Shown: piece by piece, positions 1-6,083 of the stretch
How the letters are laid out: each line of letters starts with the position of its first letter
Numbering within the stretch: the stretch's first letter is position 1
Assembly: GCA_021791295.1 (NCBI GenBank)
Contig: JAJYWW010000067.1
Location: 1-7,649 of the forward strand
Direction: 5' to 3'
Source: a bacterium
GTDB taxonomy: Bacteria; SZUA-79; Acidulodesulfobacterales; Acidulodesulfobacteraceae
Length of the DNA: 7,649 nt
Program-made: the position numbers and the translations under genes
Notes under the pieces: generated by a model
What the model was told of the DNA's origin: nothing
Seen by the model: the letters and a program-made list of their open reading frames with translations, nothing else
The model's database searches: none

Positions 1-1
1 C

Positions 2-586
2 AAGAAAATAGCGGAAGAACAGAATCCGCATACGCTTTTTATCGGATGTTCCGATTCGAGGGTCGTTCCGAGCCTTATAACGAAAACTTTGCCCGGCGAG
101 CTTTTCGTCGTGAGGAATATTGCCAATTTAGTGCCGCCCTACAGAAACGTCAGCGAGTATCTTGCTACGACTTCCGCGATAGAATATGCGGTAAATATTT
201 TAAAAGTTAAAAATATCGTGGTATGCGGACATTCAAACTGCGGCGGATGCCGTGCATTATATATGGCCGACGAAGACTTGAAAGATATACCCCATACGAA
301 AAAATGGCTGGAATTGGCTGAAGGCGCAAAAAAAACCGTATCCGATTCGGCTTTAACCGCAGGCGGGAAAAAAGGGTTTACAGGTAAGGAAAGAGAAATA
401 TTAACGGAAAGGGAAAATATAAAAGAGCAGATTAAGCACCTGTATTCCTACCCGTATATCCAATCTAAATTAGAAAAGGGCGGAATTAAAATATACGGAT
501 GGCATTATATTATAGAAACCGGTGAAGTTTATAATTATTCATCCGAAAAAAATATTTACGAAAAAATCGACGGGGCGTCTGTTTAA
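2..586 (+). CDS. Beta-carbonic anhydrase, 5'-truncated by the window edge
   Basis: Zinc enzyme interconverting CO2 and bicarbonate, expected in the cytoplasm. The reading frame is open from base 2 and gives 194 visible residues. The true start lies upstream, probably some 20-25 residues away judging from the usual family length. Visible motifs are the CSDSR signature (Cys at bases 47-49, followed by the Asp/Arg dyad), then a CGHSNCGGC block whose His (230-232) and Cys (239-241) complete the Cys-His-Cys zinc site. The C-terminal GWHYIIETGEVYNY matches the closing strand of the family. A TTG at 89 could be taken as a start, but that would remove the first zinc ligand, so it is not the real one. 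The RNIANLVPPY stretch and central region resemble beta-class enzymes of epsilonproteobacterial type. The gene converges on the transporter, sharing TTAA at the stops. Family assignment is firm; the physiological role (bicarbonate supply for carboxylation or pH control) is inference. Confidence 0.95.
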   Translation, partial: KKIAEEQNPHTLFIGCSDSRVVPSLITKTLPGELFVVRNIANLVPPYRNVSEYLATTSAIEYAVNILKVKNIVVCGHSNCGGCRALYMADEDLKDIPHTKKWLELAEGAKKTVSDSALTAGGKKGFTGKEREILTERENIKEQIKHLYSYPYIQSKLEKGGIKIYGWHYIIETGEVYNYSSEKNIYEKIDGASV

Positions 587-1752
587 TCGATGCATTCCGC
601 ATTTTTGTCGGGAAGTCCGGTTTCGGCAGATAAACATGGCGCTTTGAATAAGTAGCCGTGCCACATTCCGTGCAGAGTCCTGGAAGTGACTATCGTCCAG
701 AAAAAAGCGAGCATAATGACGAAAACGGCCCCAAATATCTTAAACGGCGCTATTCCGGTTATTCTAAAGAGTTCTATCGTGGCGGAAGTATAAACCCCAA
801 GAGGAAAAGTAAATCCCCACCAGCCCATATTGAAAGGCAGGTCTTCCTGCATATATCTGAGAGTCATGAGAACGGCAGTTATCAGCCACCAAAAGCCTAA
901 TCCCCAGAGAATAAGCCCGCCTAGAGGCCCGAAACCGTATGCCGTTTTTGCGTAAATTTCAAGTTTTGTTCCGGCAAACACCGCAGGCGCATCGTTTCCG
1001 AGAAGAAGCAGGCCTAAACTGCCCGTGCCTATCGGTCCAAGCGTAAGCCAGGTAGATACCGCCATATCTCTATGCGGCAGTTTGTGCCATGCAAGGCGCA
1101 AAAATAATATAACGAGGATGCCGAATGCCAGGGGAACCGAGAACGCCCACAGCGCGTAGCCGAGGATTATAACGTATCTGGCTACTGCGGGAGCGACGTG
1201 CGGCGCCAAAAAACCAGCTGATGCGGCGGCGACTTCAGCCGGCACTATGGGCAAAAGCCATATCGCAGTCATATCTTCTATGCTGTGTTTATGATTAGTG
1301 AACATATAGAAAGGAACAAGCAAACCCACCACTATCGAAATGAAAGCATCAAAATACCATAAATTTAAAGCAATCTGCGTCGCGCCTTTGCCTGCGAATA
1401 GCAAAATTCCGTTTACGATAGTTATCAATCCCATAGGTATGGCGCCTAAAAACATGGATTGTACTGGATGTCCTAGAAGTTTTTTGGCGGATTCGAAATA
1501 AAATACGAAACGTCCTATAAAAAGAATGCTGAATAGCGCGAATAACGCAATGTTTATAATCCATAGACTTTCGGCTATAAGATGCAGTCCGGCAACTTTA
1601 TAAGGAAAAGCCGCGAGCATAAGCGATAGAATACCGGTACCCATATTCATCGTGAACCAGTTAGGAGTAAACTGTTTTATAAGGTCGGTTGGATGCGACA
1701 TCTGTTTAAGCGGGCGCAGACCGTCGGCCAATCTATTTATTCTTTTTCTCAT
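583..1752 (-). CDS. TDT-family (TehA/Mae1/SLAC1-like) membrane transporter
   Basis: Inner-membrane protein of the tellurite-resistance/dicarboxylate transporter family, whose members move anions such as malate, sulfite, chloride or nitrate. The 389-residue product is almost wholly hydrophobic and consistent with the family's ten helices. Recognisable blocks are FTPNWFTMNMGTGILSL (residues about 28-44, first helix), WLLPIVPAEVAAASAGFLAP (165-184) and WWGFTFPLGVYTSATIEL (311-328), the last being the family's conserved FPLG segment. The C-terminus carries a short polar tail with two cysteines. I chose the ATG at 1750-1752 over the in-frame TTG at 1759-1761: AGAGG at 1763-1767 lies 10 nt from the ATG but only 1 nt from the TTG. 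The substrate cannot be read from the sequence; malate-type dicarboxylate or sulfite export are both plausible. It is convergent with the carbonic anhydrase and divergent from the porin. A sigma-70-like promoter lies at 1859-1887. Confidence 0.9.
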   Translation of the reverse strand: MRKRINRLADGLRPLKQMSHPTDLIKQFTPNWFTMNMGTGILSLMLAAFPYKVAGLHLIAESLWIINIALFALFSILFIGRFVFYFESAKKLLGHPVQSMFLGAIPMGLITIVNGILLFAGKGATQIALNLWYFDAFISIVVGLLVPFYMFTNHKHSIEDMTAIWLLPIVPAEVAAASAGFLAPHVAPAVARYVIILGYALWAFSVPLAFGILVILFLRLAWHKLPHRDMAVSTWLTLGPIGTGSLGLLLLGNDAPAVFAGTKLEIYAKTAYGFGPLGGLILWGLGFWWLITAVLMTLRYMQEDLPFNMGWWGFTFPLGVYTSATIELFRITGIAPFKIFGAVFVIMLAFFWTIVTSRTLHGMWHGYLFKAPCLSAETGLPDKNAECID

Positions 1753-1845
1753 TTTATACAAACCTCTGCATAAATTTTAAATTAATGTTGAACTGGCTTA
1801 AATAAACCGGCATGCAAGATATACCGAATAAGCGGCGGTATAATT

Positions 1846-1871
1846 AATAGGCTTAATTATATTAGCCTATT
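1846..1871. promoter_or_regulatory. Inverted repeat overlapping the transporter -10 box (operator or terminator)
   Basis: A perfect 8-bp dyad, AATAGGCT (1846-1853) and AGCCTATT (1864-1871), flanks a 10-nt centre. It covers the -10 element and predicted start of the minus-strand transporter promoter, which is where a repressor operator would sit. The plus-strand right arm runs into six T (1870-1875), so as RNA on that strand it could also act as a weak intrinsic terminator blocking read-through toward the porin. The operator reading is preferred because of the promoter overlap, but neither is proven. Confidence 0.45.
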
Positions 1872-1887
1872 TTTTGCGTAAAGTCAA
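1859..1887 (-). promoter_or_regulatory. Candidate sigma-70 promoter of the TDT transporter
   Basis: Read on the minus strand: TTGACT (bases 1887-1882, five of six matches to the -35 consensus), a 17-nt spacer, then TAATAT (1864-1859, four of six matches to the -10). Transcription would start near base 1852 and give a leader of about 100 nt before the ATG at 1752. An overlapping TATAAT sits 3 nt further on, but with a 20-nt spacer. The region is AT-rich, so a chance match is possible. Confidence 0.45.
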
Positions 1888-2032
1888 ATTGAATTGCCGC
1901 TTTCGAATGCCGATTTGGAAACTATCTTGCATATTTTGGTTAAATTTTATAGCGGAATGACACTAAACGAGTCAAACGATAAATTATCTATACGAATTTT
2001 GTTTTAAATCAGATTGTTGAACGCAAGCGTAA

Positions 2033-2051
2033 ATGCCAACTTAGTTGGCAT
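2033..2051. promoter_or_regulatory. Palindrome, candidate enhancer (UAS) for the porin sigma-54 promoter
   Basis: ATGCCAACT-T-AGTTGGCAT is a perfect palindrome with 9-bp arms centred on base 2042. Its core, TGCCAAC-TTA-GTTGGCA, recurs as TGCCAAC-TTT-GTTGGCA inside the hairpin after the porin gene. The centre lies 131 bp upstream of the C of the -12 element, in the range where NtrC-family enhancer-binding proteins bind. No regulator gene is in the window, so the protein is unknown. A preceding ACGCAAGCGT (2021-2030) is a weaker 4-bp dyad. Confidence 0.55.
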
Positions 2052-2158
2052 AATGCAAACTAATGCCGTCCGCAGTTTTAATTACCGCATGCCTGCTACA
2101 GCTATTTATATCGTTGTATAAAAGAATTTATAAGAGCAATAATTTTTAAAAAATATTA

Positions 2159-2173
2159 TGGCACGGTAATTGC
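2159..2173 (+). promoter_or_regulatory. Sigma-54 (-24/-12) promoter of the porin gene
   Basis: TGGCACG-GTAA-TTGC matches the sigma-54 consensus TGGCACG-N4-TTGC at every defined position. GG lies at 2160-2161 and GC at 2172-2173 with the required 10-nt gap, and a T follows. Transcription is expected to begin near 2185, leaving a leader of about 26 nt that contains GGAGG (2201-2205), 5 nt before the porin ATG. Such promoters need an ATP-hydrolysing activator, which fits the palindrome upstream. Confidence 0.85.
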
Positions 2174-2210
2174 TATTCTTTTTTGCAAATAATTTTAACT
2201 GGAGGCATTT

Positions 2211-3530
2211 ATGAGAAAACTGTTTATTTTTTTAATGGCGGCGTTAGCTGTTTTTGGGTCAGGCTTTGCATATTCGTCTATTGCAAACGCCGGTACGGTA
2301 ACGATTGCAGGCAATACCAACCTTACAATCGGCGGCTTTATACTCGGCTATTACGGGGAATCAAGCAACCAGAACTTAGTTTCTTCGCAGGCGAACAACC
2401 CGGGCATAGTTAATACCTCGATCAGCAACTCGACTAACTTTACCGGCACTTTGGCTTTTACAAGATTATGGCTGAATTTAGACAACAAGCCTGAGGGTAT
2501 TAGGGGTTATATTTCGGCGGATTTTAACGGCGGCGGAGTTCAGGGTTTAACACAGGGGGTAAGGCTTAGGAGGGCTTATTTAATTAAGTCTTTTGAAGCA
2601 AACGCTCTCAGTCCGTGGATTGAGATAGGACAGGATTATAATTTGGGACAGCCCGTAGGCTTTTCGTTCTCGTCATACCAGAATGCCGGCTTGGCTGGGG
2701 ATGAAGCAAGCGTTCCGATATGGGTGCCTCAAATTATGTTCGGAGCAAAAATTAATGCCGGAAACTTTACGTTAAATCCTCAAATAGGTTTAATAGATTT
2801 GCAGGGAGAATCGGGAAGCGACAATTATACGGAGCTTATGAGCAACGCGGGAGATAATGGCGTCTATGATATCAGCGCAAACGTTCCTGGCTTCGGAGTA
2901 AAACTGCCGGTAGATTTCAAAACCGGTTTAGGCGCCCCCGCTTCTTTTTACGGCGCTTTCCAGGGCCAGTACGTAAACGTTTCTTACGGTCAATCTAATA
3001 CCGCCGTTATTAAAAAGTCAGAGTTCGGCTGGGCCGCAAGCGGCGGGATAACTATTCCCGTTTCATACGTTACTTTCATGGGGGATATACAGTATACGCA
3101 CGGCATGACAGGTTTAAACACGGTATTGGGGCAGGAAAATTTAGGCTCTTACACCCCTGAATCTTACTGGTCGGAAAACGGCAATAACGTTAATGCTACA
3201 AAAGCCGTGCAGTGGGATGTGCAGGCCAAAATAGATTTAAAGCAGTTCGGAGCGCCCTTAGCGGTTGCAGGCGGTTACTCGAAAGTATCTTTTTCTAATT
3301 ATAACGATGCCCTCGGTTTAAATCTAAACGATACTTATACCGCATGGGTCGCTTATAATAATTCTCCGGTGAGAGAATCGGGCTCTATTTTCGCAAATAT
3401 CGGCTGGAACGTAACTAAATCTATGATGCTTGGATTAGAATGGGATAATAACTTAACTTCATATGCGGTTGACCCGGACGCATCATTCCATTCCAATTCT
3501 TTTTATATGGTCGGCATGTATAGTTTTTGA
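2211..3530 (+). CDS. Outer-membrane beta-barrel porin, DcaP-like
   Basis: Predicted channel for small solutes in the outer membrane. The 439-residue protein begins with a Sec signal peptide: MRK, a hydrophobic core, then cleavage expected after SSIANA (A27|G28). The mature part is rich in Gly, Asn, Ser and aromatics in alternating beta-strand patterns and ends in MVGMYSF, a terminal Phe typical of barrels recognised by the BAM complex. The segments TRLWLNLDN, GYISADFNGGG, VRLRRAYL and WIEIGQDYNLGQPV (about residues 84-145) resemble the strand order of DcaP-type porins (RxRF, E/D-DFFGGG, RLRHAY, AGQTW). The DcaP label is from memory of the family and is less sure than the porin call. The ATG at 2211 has GGAGG 5 nt upstream. 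A sigma-54 promoter lies just upstream and a strong hairpin follows the TGA by 11 nt, so this looks like a single-gene transcript switched on by a specific signal. The substrate is not readable. Confidence 0.8.
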   Translation: MRKLFIFLMAALAVFGSGFAYSSIANAGTVTIAGNTNLTIGGFILGYYGESSNQNLVSSQANNPGIVNTSISNSTNFTGTLAFTRLWLNLDNKPEGIRGYISADFNGGGVQGLTQGVRLRRAYLIKSFEANALSPWIEIGQDYNLGQPVGFSFSSYQNAGLAGDEASVPIWVPQIMFGAKINAGNFTLNPQIGLIDLQGESGSDNYTELMSNAGDNGVYDISANVPGFGVKLPVDFKTGLGAPASFYGAFQGQYVNVSYGQSNTAVIKKSEFGWAASGGITIPVSYVTFMGDIQYTHGMTGLNTVLGQENLGSYTPESYWSENGNNVNATKAVQWDVQAKIDLKQFGAPLAVAGGYSKVSFSNYNDALGLNLNDTYTAWVAYNNSPVRESGSIFANIGWNVTKSMMLGLEWDNNLTSYAVDPDASFHSNSFYMVGMYSF

Positions 3531-3541
3531 AATAAATTCGG

Positions 3542-3584
3542 AAGGCCGTCATATTGCCAACTTTGTTGGCAATATGACGGCCTT
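3542..3584. repeat. Perfect 20-bp-stem hairpin after the porin, carrying a second UAS-like palindrome
   Basis: The arm 3542-3561 is the exact reverse complement of 3565-3584, with a TTT loop (3562-3564). It starts 11 nt after the porin stop, so it may end porin transcription. However, neither strand has a proper run of T right after the stem, so it is not a textbook intrinsic terminator. The tip (3555-3571) is TGCCAAC-TTT-GTTGGCA, the same core as the palindrome at 2033-2051. Its centre (3563) lies 128 bp upstream of the C of the -12 element of the next sigma-54 promoter. It may therefore combine a terminator-like role with an enhancer site for the chemotaxis gene. Confidence 0.75.
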
Positions 3585-3642
3585 AATATTTAATTTATTT
3601 ATATATTATGGCAACGCTTAAAAAAGATATATATAAAATGGC

Positions 3643-3661
3643 GAAGTAAAGACGATACTTC
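3643..3661. promoter_or_regulatory. Small inverted repeat just upstream of the MCP promoter
   Basis: GAAGTA (3643-3648) and TACTTC (3656-3661) form a 6-bp dyad with a 7-nt centre, ending 15 nt before the -24 element. It could be an accessory protein site, but a dyad this short is expected by chance fairly often. Confidence 0.2.
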
Positions 3662-3676
3662 ATTTAATCTTATTAA

Positions 3677-3691
3677 TGGCATAATAATTGC
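3677..3691 (+). promoter_or_regulatory. Sigma-54 (-24/-12) promoter of the chemotaxis receptor gene
   Basis: TGGCATA-ATAA-TTGC keeps the invariant GG (3678-3679) and GC (3690-3691) with exact 10-nt spacing and matches the consensus in all but the last two bases of the -24 block. An A follows, as in TTGCA. The start is expected near 3703, giving a leader of about 42 nt with the ribosome site GAGAGG (3734-3739), 5 nt from the ATG. Confidence 0.7.
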
Positions 3692-3744
3692 ATTATTCAA
3701 CCTAAATATTTATTTATAAAAATATTTAAAATGGAGAGGCGATC

Positions 3745-5004
3745 ATGACATTTAAGAAAGTTTCTTACGATATCGCGGTAAAGTTCGCAACCGTATATTT
3801 ATTTACGGTAATTATATTTGCCGTGCCGTTTTTTATCTTTCCCCGTTATTTTTCTAAAGAATCAGCATTAGCTTTAATCATTGCAGGCATAATAATCTCC
3901 GCCGTTTATATATATTATTTTTTGATTAAGCCGCTTGAATCAATTCAAATTATCGTAGATAATATCGAGAAAGGGAATTTCTTAAACGAACATAGGAAAA
4001 TAGGCGTTTTTACAAAAAACGGCATTAATGAAATTATAAATAAATTATATAAAATATCCGGCGAAATAAATATATTCGTCGGTTCGTTAAATTCATGCGC
4101 AAAATTGATGACAAGCAGGAATTTAAACTTTGAAGATATAAATAAAGCGAGCCGCCTGGCCGGCGGCGATAAAACATTATTGACTGCAGACCTTTATTCG
4201 GAATCTAATTCCGCACTAACGGAAGCCATAGGAACGGTTGCTCAAGATATAACTGAAACAAAGAACGAATTAATAAAGGTATCGGTCGAGTTCGGAACGC
4301 TTCTGAGCCAGATAAGCGACCTTAATAATGCAGGTTCCGGCCAGTCCGAAGAATTATCGCGGACGGTTTCGACCATAGAAGAAAATACGAGAACAATCAG
4401 CAGTATAGCCGAATTAAGCGCAAAATCGAGAAAAAAAGTGGACGGCATAGTAGAGCTTATGAATACGAATGCTGGACATGTTTCGGATTTATACGATTCC
4501 ATTCAAAGAATCAACGAAAGCACTAAAAAAATTACCAATATTATTACTGTTATAAGAGAAATAGCCGACCAGACGAACCTTCTTTCGCTTAACGCGGCCA
4601 TAGAGGCGGCGCGCGCAGGAGAACAGGGAAGAGGTTTTGCCGTGGTGGCGGACGAGGTAAGGAAATTAGCGGAAAAAGTTACCAAAGCGACCCGCGACGT
4701 CGAGTCTTTAATCAAAGAAACCGAAAACACAGTTTCATACGGCGTCGAAACCGTCAATAGGCTTGTGGATTCCAACAGTTTCGTAAACAAGGAAGCCGGT
4801 TCGATAAAAGACTATACCGACAATCTCGCTTCGGCTATAGAGGAACAGAACGCTTCCATGCAGGAACTGGGCATGTCCGCGAAAAAAATATCGACTGAAT
4901 CAAAACATATATCGGACTCGACGTCGAGCATAACCGATTCCGTGATACAAATGGTCGACGATATGGATAAGGCATCCGGAATAGTGAATATGTATAAATT
5001 ATAA
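3745..5004 (+). CDS. Methyl-accepting chemotaxis protein without a periplasmic sensor domain
   Basis: Transmembrane chemoreceptor that would signal through CheW/CheA to the flagellar or pilus motor. Of 419 residues, helix 1 spans about 13-33 and helix 2 about 40-61, with only some 6-8 residues between them, so there is no room for a periplasmic ligand-binding domain. A HAMP-like segment follows (about 62-112, beginning [19 protein letters not shown]). Next comes a stretch of about 50 residues with no recognised domain (about 113-165), then the long helical signalling hairpin. The tip [20 protein letters not shown] (271-290) followed by [21 protein letters not shown] is the canonical CheA/CheW contact region. 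Gln/Glu-rich heptads on both sides are likely methylation sites. The C-terminus (NMYKL) lacks a CheR-tethering pentapeptide. Start choice is supported by GAGAGG 5 nt upstream. The gene lies 86 bp before the hydrogenase genes with no terminator between. Input is probably membrane-derived or cytoplasmic; the actual signal is unknown. Confidence 0.92.
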   Translation: MTFKKVSYDIAVKFATVYLFTVIIFAVPFFIFPRYFSKESALALIIAGIIISAVYIYYFLIKPLESIQIIVDNIEKGNFLNEHRKIGVFTKNGINEIINKLYKISGEINIFVGSLNSCAKLMTSRNLNFEDINKASRLAGGDKTLLTADLYSESNSALTEAIGTVAQDITETKNELIKVSVEFGTLLSQISDLNNAGSGQSEELSRTVSTIEENTRTISSIAELSAKSRKKVDGIVELMNTNAGHVSDLYDSIQRINESTKKITNIITVIREIADQTNLLSLNAAIEAARAGEQGRGFAVVADEVRKLAEKVTKATRDVESLIKETENTVSYGVETVNRLVDSNSFVNKEAGSIKDYTDNLASAIEEQNASMQELGMSAKKISTESKHISDSTSSITDSVIQMVDDMDKASGIVNMYKL

Positions 5005-5090
5005 ATTACGAAATAAAAAAATGGGGCAAATTGTCAAATATCAAATTTCAATATCTTTTAATTAAAAAAACGGGAGGTTAGGTATATACA

Positions 5091-6083
5091 ATGACGGGTA
5101 AACCTAAAATCGGCATGTACTGGGCGGCTTCATGCGGCGGGTGCGAAATCGCGCTTGTAAACATTAACGAAAAGATAATAGATTTGGATGCCAACTTTGA
5201 TTTTATGTTCTGCCCCTGCCTTTTAGATACGAAGAAACAGGACATAAAAGAACTGCCGGACGAAAGCATTTTTATAACTTTTTTTAACGGAGGGATTAGA
5301 ACCGAAGAAAACGAAGAGATGGCGCATCTTTTAAGAAAAAAATCCAAAATATTGATTGCATTCGGTTCCTGCGCTTACGAAGGTTGCATTCCCGGCCTTG
5401 CAAACCTGTCTTCCAGAGACGAACTTTTTAAAACGGTTTATCTCGATAACCCTTCGATAGACAATCCTCTCGGGATTTTACCGGTTCCTGAGTCGGACGT
5501 TCCGGAAGGAAATCTCGAAATTCCCCGTTTTTACGATACCCTCAGAACGCTTTCGCAGGTCGTCGATGTAGATTATTTTATACCCGGATGCCCGCCCGAG
5601 CCAAAACAGATTTGGAACGTTATCGAACTCGTTATTTCCGGCGCTGCCCTGCCCCCCAAAAAATCCGTAATAGGAGCCGGGACGTCTTCCGTATGCGAAG
5701 AATGCGACAGAAAAAAATCGGAAAAAAAGATAGAAAGATTTTACAGAAATTACGAAATAATTCCGGAAAAAGAAAAATGCCTCTTAGAGCAGGGGCTTAT
5801 CTGTATGGGTATCGCGACGAGGGACGGCTGCGGCGCTCTCTGCCCTAAAGTAAATATGCCGTGCACCGGATGCTACGGCCCTCCGGATGGGGTGCTAGAC
5901 CAAGGCGCAAAAATGGTATCCGCGCTCGGTTCTATAATAGATATTGTCGGCATAAAAGGTTTGGATGACCCAAAAATAATAGAAAAGATAGACAGTACGA
6001 TAGAATCGATTCCCGACCCTTCGGGGTTGTTTTATAAATACAGCCTTGCCGATTCTATTTTAAAAAGGAGGACGATGCCATGA
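5091..6083 (+). CDS. mvhG: [NiFe]-hydrogenase small subunit, group 3c (MvhG-like)
   Basis: Iron-sulfur subunit carrying electrons from the active site of a cytosolic [NiFe]-hydrogenase. Length is 330 residues and there is no Tat signal peptide, so it stays in the cytoplasm, unlike group 1 uptake enzymes. The proximal [4Fe-4S] ligands are visible: C15 and C18 (SCGGCE), C94 (GSCAYEGC) and C167 (PGCPPEP). The C-terminal part has exactly eight further cysteines placed for two more clusters: C202, C205, C230, C238, C247, C251, C258 and C261, including the PCTGCYGPPDGVLDQGAK block typical of Mvh-type proteins. NGGIRTEENEEMAHLLR and IPGLANL also match that family. GGGAGG (5072-5077) is 13 nt from the ATG, longer than usual, and an AGG at 5080-5082 is 8 nt away. 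An in-frame stop at 5079-5081 rules out a longer form. The stop overlaps the large-subunit start. Electrons would go to an MvhD/Hdr-type partner, which is not in the window. Confidence 0.9.
   Translation: MTGKPKIGMYWAASCGGCEIALVNINEKIIDLDANFDFMFCPCLLDTKKQDIKELPDESIFITFFNGGIRTEENEEMAHLLRKKSKILIAFGSCAYEGCIPGLANLSSRDELFKTVYLDNPSIDNPLGILPVPESDVPEGNLEIPRFYDTLRTLSQVVDVDYFIPGCPPEPKQIWNVIELVISGAALPPKKSVIGAGTSSVCEECDRKKSEKKIERFYRNYEIIPEKEKCLLEQGLICMGIATRDGCGALCPKVNMPCTGCYGPPDGVLDQGAKMVSALGSIIDIVGIKGLDDPKIIEKIDSTIESIPDPSGLFYKYSLADSILKRRTMP

Larger units (their letters stand above)
1812..1932. repeat. Nested, interrupted inverted-repeat block (about 121 bp)
   Basis: Three pairs of inverted repeats occur in nested order around one centre near 1858. 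The outer pair is ATGCAAGATA (1812-1821) with TATCTTGCAT (1923-1932), 10/10. The middle pair is AAGCGGC (1830-1836) with GCCGCTT (1896-1902), and adjoining CGAA/TTCG bases also pair across a 2-nt gap. The inner pair is AATAGGCT with AGCCTATT. The right side is longer because of unpaired insertions. It could be the remnant of a small non-autonomous mobile element, a structured leader of the transporter mRNA, or a set of regulator sites. No target-site duplication is evident. Confidence 0.4.
1753..2210. other. 458-base divergent intergenic regulatory region
   Basis: No plausible gene is seen here on either strand. The transporter side holds a sigma-70-like promoter with an overlapping dyad inside a larger nested inverted-repeat block. 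The porin side holds an isolated palindrome followed, 131 bp further on (centre to the -12 C), by a sigma-54 promoter. The stretch between the palindrome and the promoter (about 2052-2158) is AT-rich. That would suit DNA bending or an IHF-type site, but I found no clear match to the IHF consensus. Confidence 0.7.

Noticed and set aside
89..91. TTG as the start of the carbonic anhydrase.
   Set aside because: The frame is open to the window edge and the upstream codons encode the CSDSR zinc-site motif, so the gene is truncated and not internally initiated.
658..900. Plus-strand open frame of 80 codons within the transporter gene.
   Set aside because: It lies opposite a clear membrane-transporter reading frame, and the translated product is low-complexity and polar with no family resemblance.
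2022..2038. Minus-strand sigma-54-like motif: TGGCATTTACGC followed by TTGC.
   Set aside because: The spacing between the GG and GC elements is one base too long, and sigma-54 promoters tolerate almost no spacing change. The TGGC belongs to the palindrome.
2183..2413. Plus-strand open frame of 76 codons overlapping the porin start.
   Set aside because: It is out of frame with the porin, whose signal peptide, ribosome site and barrel C-terminus are convincing. Its product resembles nothing.
5031..5057. TTGTCA ... TATCTT as a sigma-70 promoter for the hydrogenase genes.
   Set aside because: The spacer is only 15 nt and the region is very AT-rich. I could not support it above chance, and co-transcription with the chemoreceptor is equally possible.
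5189..5199. TGCCAACTTTG inside the hydrogenase small-subunit gene, identical to one half and centre of the sigma-54-linked palindrome.
   Set aside because: The second half (GTTGGCA) is missing and the bases are explained by the codons for Asp-Ala-Asn-Phe-Asp. No sigma-54 promoter lies downstream at the right distance.
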